A stretch of DNA of 8,163 bases from Flavobacterium psychrophilum (lineage in GTDB: Bacteria; Bacteroidota; Bacteroidia; Flavobacteriales; Flavobacteriaceae). Location: NCBI GenBank assembly GCA_945878515.1, contig CAMCTL010000155.1, positions 1-8,163 on the forward strand, read 5' to 3'. Shown in pieces: positions 7,168-8,163 of this stretch. The notes under the pieces are model-generated. The model had not been told where the DNA came from. It made no database searches and worked only from the letters and a program-made list of their open reading frames with translations. The position numbers were made by a program, and so were the translations under genes. Within the stretch, counting starts at the first letter, position 1. Every line of letters starts with the position of its first letter.

Positions 7168-8163
7168 TTATTTCTTATCCTTGCGTTTTTTGGCTTGGTT
7201 TTTCAACATATTCCTATTGACAGAACCGTGCGTTTTTTTCTTGGTTACACCAGGTCCGCCGAGATTGACTTTTTTATTCTTTTTAGTTTTTTCGTGGAAA
7301 GCGCCTTCTCCATCTAATTTAACCTTTTTCATCAAAAACTTAATCGGTTGACGGTCTTTTTCAGGTTCAATTAATTTTGAAGAAACTTCAACAGTTTCAG
7401 GGAAAGCCGTTGCAGGCAATTCCATATCCATTAATAATTCAATCGCAAATTTAGATTCTTCTTCCCGGGGCGCAATGAAACTAATAGCAGTTCCTGTAGC
7501 ATCGGCACGACCCGTTCGACCAATGCGGTGCATATACAATTCTGGCAGTTCAGGCATTTCAAAATTGATGACATGCGTAATATTCGAAATATCCAAACCT
7601 CTCGCCATAATATCGGTAGTGATGAGTCCACGAAGATTTCCAGATTGGAATTCAGCCATCGTACTCAAACGATAATTTTGTGATTTATTGGAATGGATGA
7701 CACCAAATTGATTTTCAAAATCCTCCTCGATACGTTCATGAACCATATCCGAAATCTTCTTATTGTTCACAAAAACCAAAACACGACTCATAGTATCATT
7801 CGCCTGCAACAAGTGTTTCAGCAAATTGATTTTGGTGTTAAAGTTTTGAACATTATAGGTAATTTGGGTGATGTTTTCCAATGGAGTTCCCGATGCCGAA
7901 AGCGTAACTTCTTCAGGATAATCGAAATAGTCATTCAAAACTTTATCTACCTCATCCGTCATTGTGGCCGAAAATAGAATGTTTTGACGTTTCTTAGGCA
8001 TCATGGCTAAAATAGCTGTCAATTGGGTGCGGAAACCTAAATTCAGCATTTCGTCAAACTCATCGATGACCAATTTTTGCATATCTTCAAAACGGATCAC
8101 ATTGTCCAATGTTAGATCCATCACACGTCCCGGAGTTCCCACTAGAATGTCGCAACCCGTGTA
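7168..8163 (-). CDS. DEAD-box ATP-dependent RNA helicase, C-terminal part, cut by the window edge
   Basis: The gene encodes a superfamily 2 RNA helicase of the DEAD-box type, which remodels RNA duplexes in ribosome assembly or mRNA turnover. The 331 visible residues begin inside motif Ib (GCDILVGTPGR, residues 3-13). Motif II follows as DEFD (34-37) rather than DEAD, and motif III is SAT (65-67). Later come motif V TDIMARGLD (183-191) and motif VI HRIGRTGR (212-219). The last 50 or so residues form a Lys-rich tail ending QAKKRKDKK, likely an RNA-binding extension as in RhlE and CsdA-type proteins. Motifs Q, I (Walker A) and Ia lie beyond the right edge. A GTG at 8142 could be mistaken for a start, but the frame continues upstream with conserved motif Ib sequence, so it is internal. 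The RhlE-like assignment is less sure than the family. Confidence 0.95.
   Translation of the reverse strand, partial: YTGCDILVGTPGRVMDLTLDNVIRFEDMQKLVIDEFDEMLNLGFRTQLTAILAMMPKKRQNILFSATMTDEVDKVLNDYFDYPEEVTLSASGTPLENITQITYNVQNFNTKINLLKHLLQANDTMSRVLVFVNNKKISDMVHERIEEDFENQFGVIHSNKSQNYRLSTMAEFQSGNLRGLITTDIMARGLDISNITHVINFEMPELPELYMHRIGRTGRADATGTAISFIAPREEESKFAIELLMDMELPATAFPETVEVSSKLIEPEKDRQPIKFLMKKVKLDGEGAFHEKTKKNKKVNLGGPGVTKKKTHGSVNRNMLKNQAKKRKDKK

Noticed and set aside
7168..8142. GTG at 8142 as the helicase start
   Set aside because: The frame continues upstream to the window edge with conserved motif Ib residues (GCDILVGTPGR), so the GTG is an internal Val codon.

Overview
The window is low-GC DNA that reads as a chromosomal segment of a member of Flavobacteriaceae (Bacteroidota), probably Flavobacterium or a close relative. 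Four points support this. Several genes carry TAnnTTTG boxes, the -7 element typical of the phylum. Shine-Dalgarno sequences are missing, and the leaders are A/T-rich instead. The proteins resemble flavobacterial versions, for example a secreted esterase whose mature end starts with QQ, and a short DUF1456 protein with a Lys-rich tail. sucC stands alone without sucD. The content is mostly housekeeping, and I see no mobile element, CRISPR array, tRNA, rRNA or phage gene.

Layout. Positions 1-1205 (minus) hold the N-terminal 401 codons of gltB, glutamate synthase large subunit, cut by the left edge. A 412-base divergent spacer (1206-1617) carries the outward promoters of gltB and sucC. sucC (1618-2811, plus) encodes the succinyl-CoA synthetase beta subunit and ends at a strong hairpin terminator. 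That hairpin also contains the stop codon of the convergent gene. From there to the right edge everything is on the minus strand. In order of transcription, from right to left: a DEAD-box RNA helicase cut by the right edge (7168-8163), uvrB (5100-7091), a secreted alpha/beta-hydrolase of the esterase-D type (4183-4986), a DUF1456 protein (3643-4101) and a TIP30/HTATIP2-like NAD(P)-binding protein (2852-3517).

How the genes relate. GltB (ammonium assimilation from 2-oxoglutarate) and SucC (the TCA step after 2-oxoglutarate dehydrogenase) flank the same regulatory spacer, so they are metabolically adjacent. The minus-strand genes look like a loose string of separately promoted housekeeping genes rather than one pathway. 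uvrB and the esterase each have their own -7 box, and the spacers are 76-113 bases.

Most notable for a second look: a seven-base-phased inverted repeat between the esterase and DUF1456 genes (4107-4181), the helicase motif II reading DEFD, the single-domain DUF1456 protein with a basic tail, and the terminator that overlaps the opposing stop codon. I found no convincing undescribed multi-gene system.
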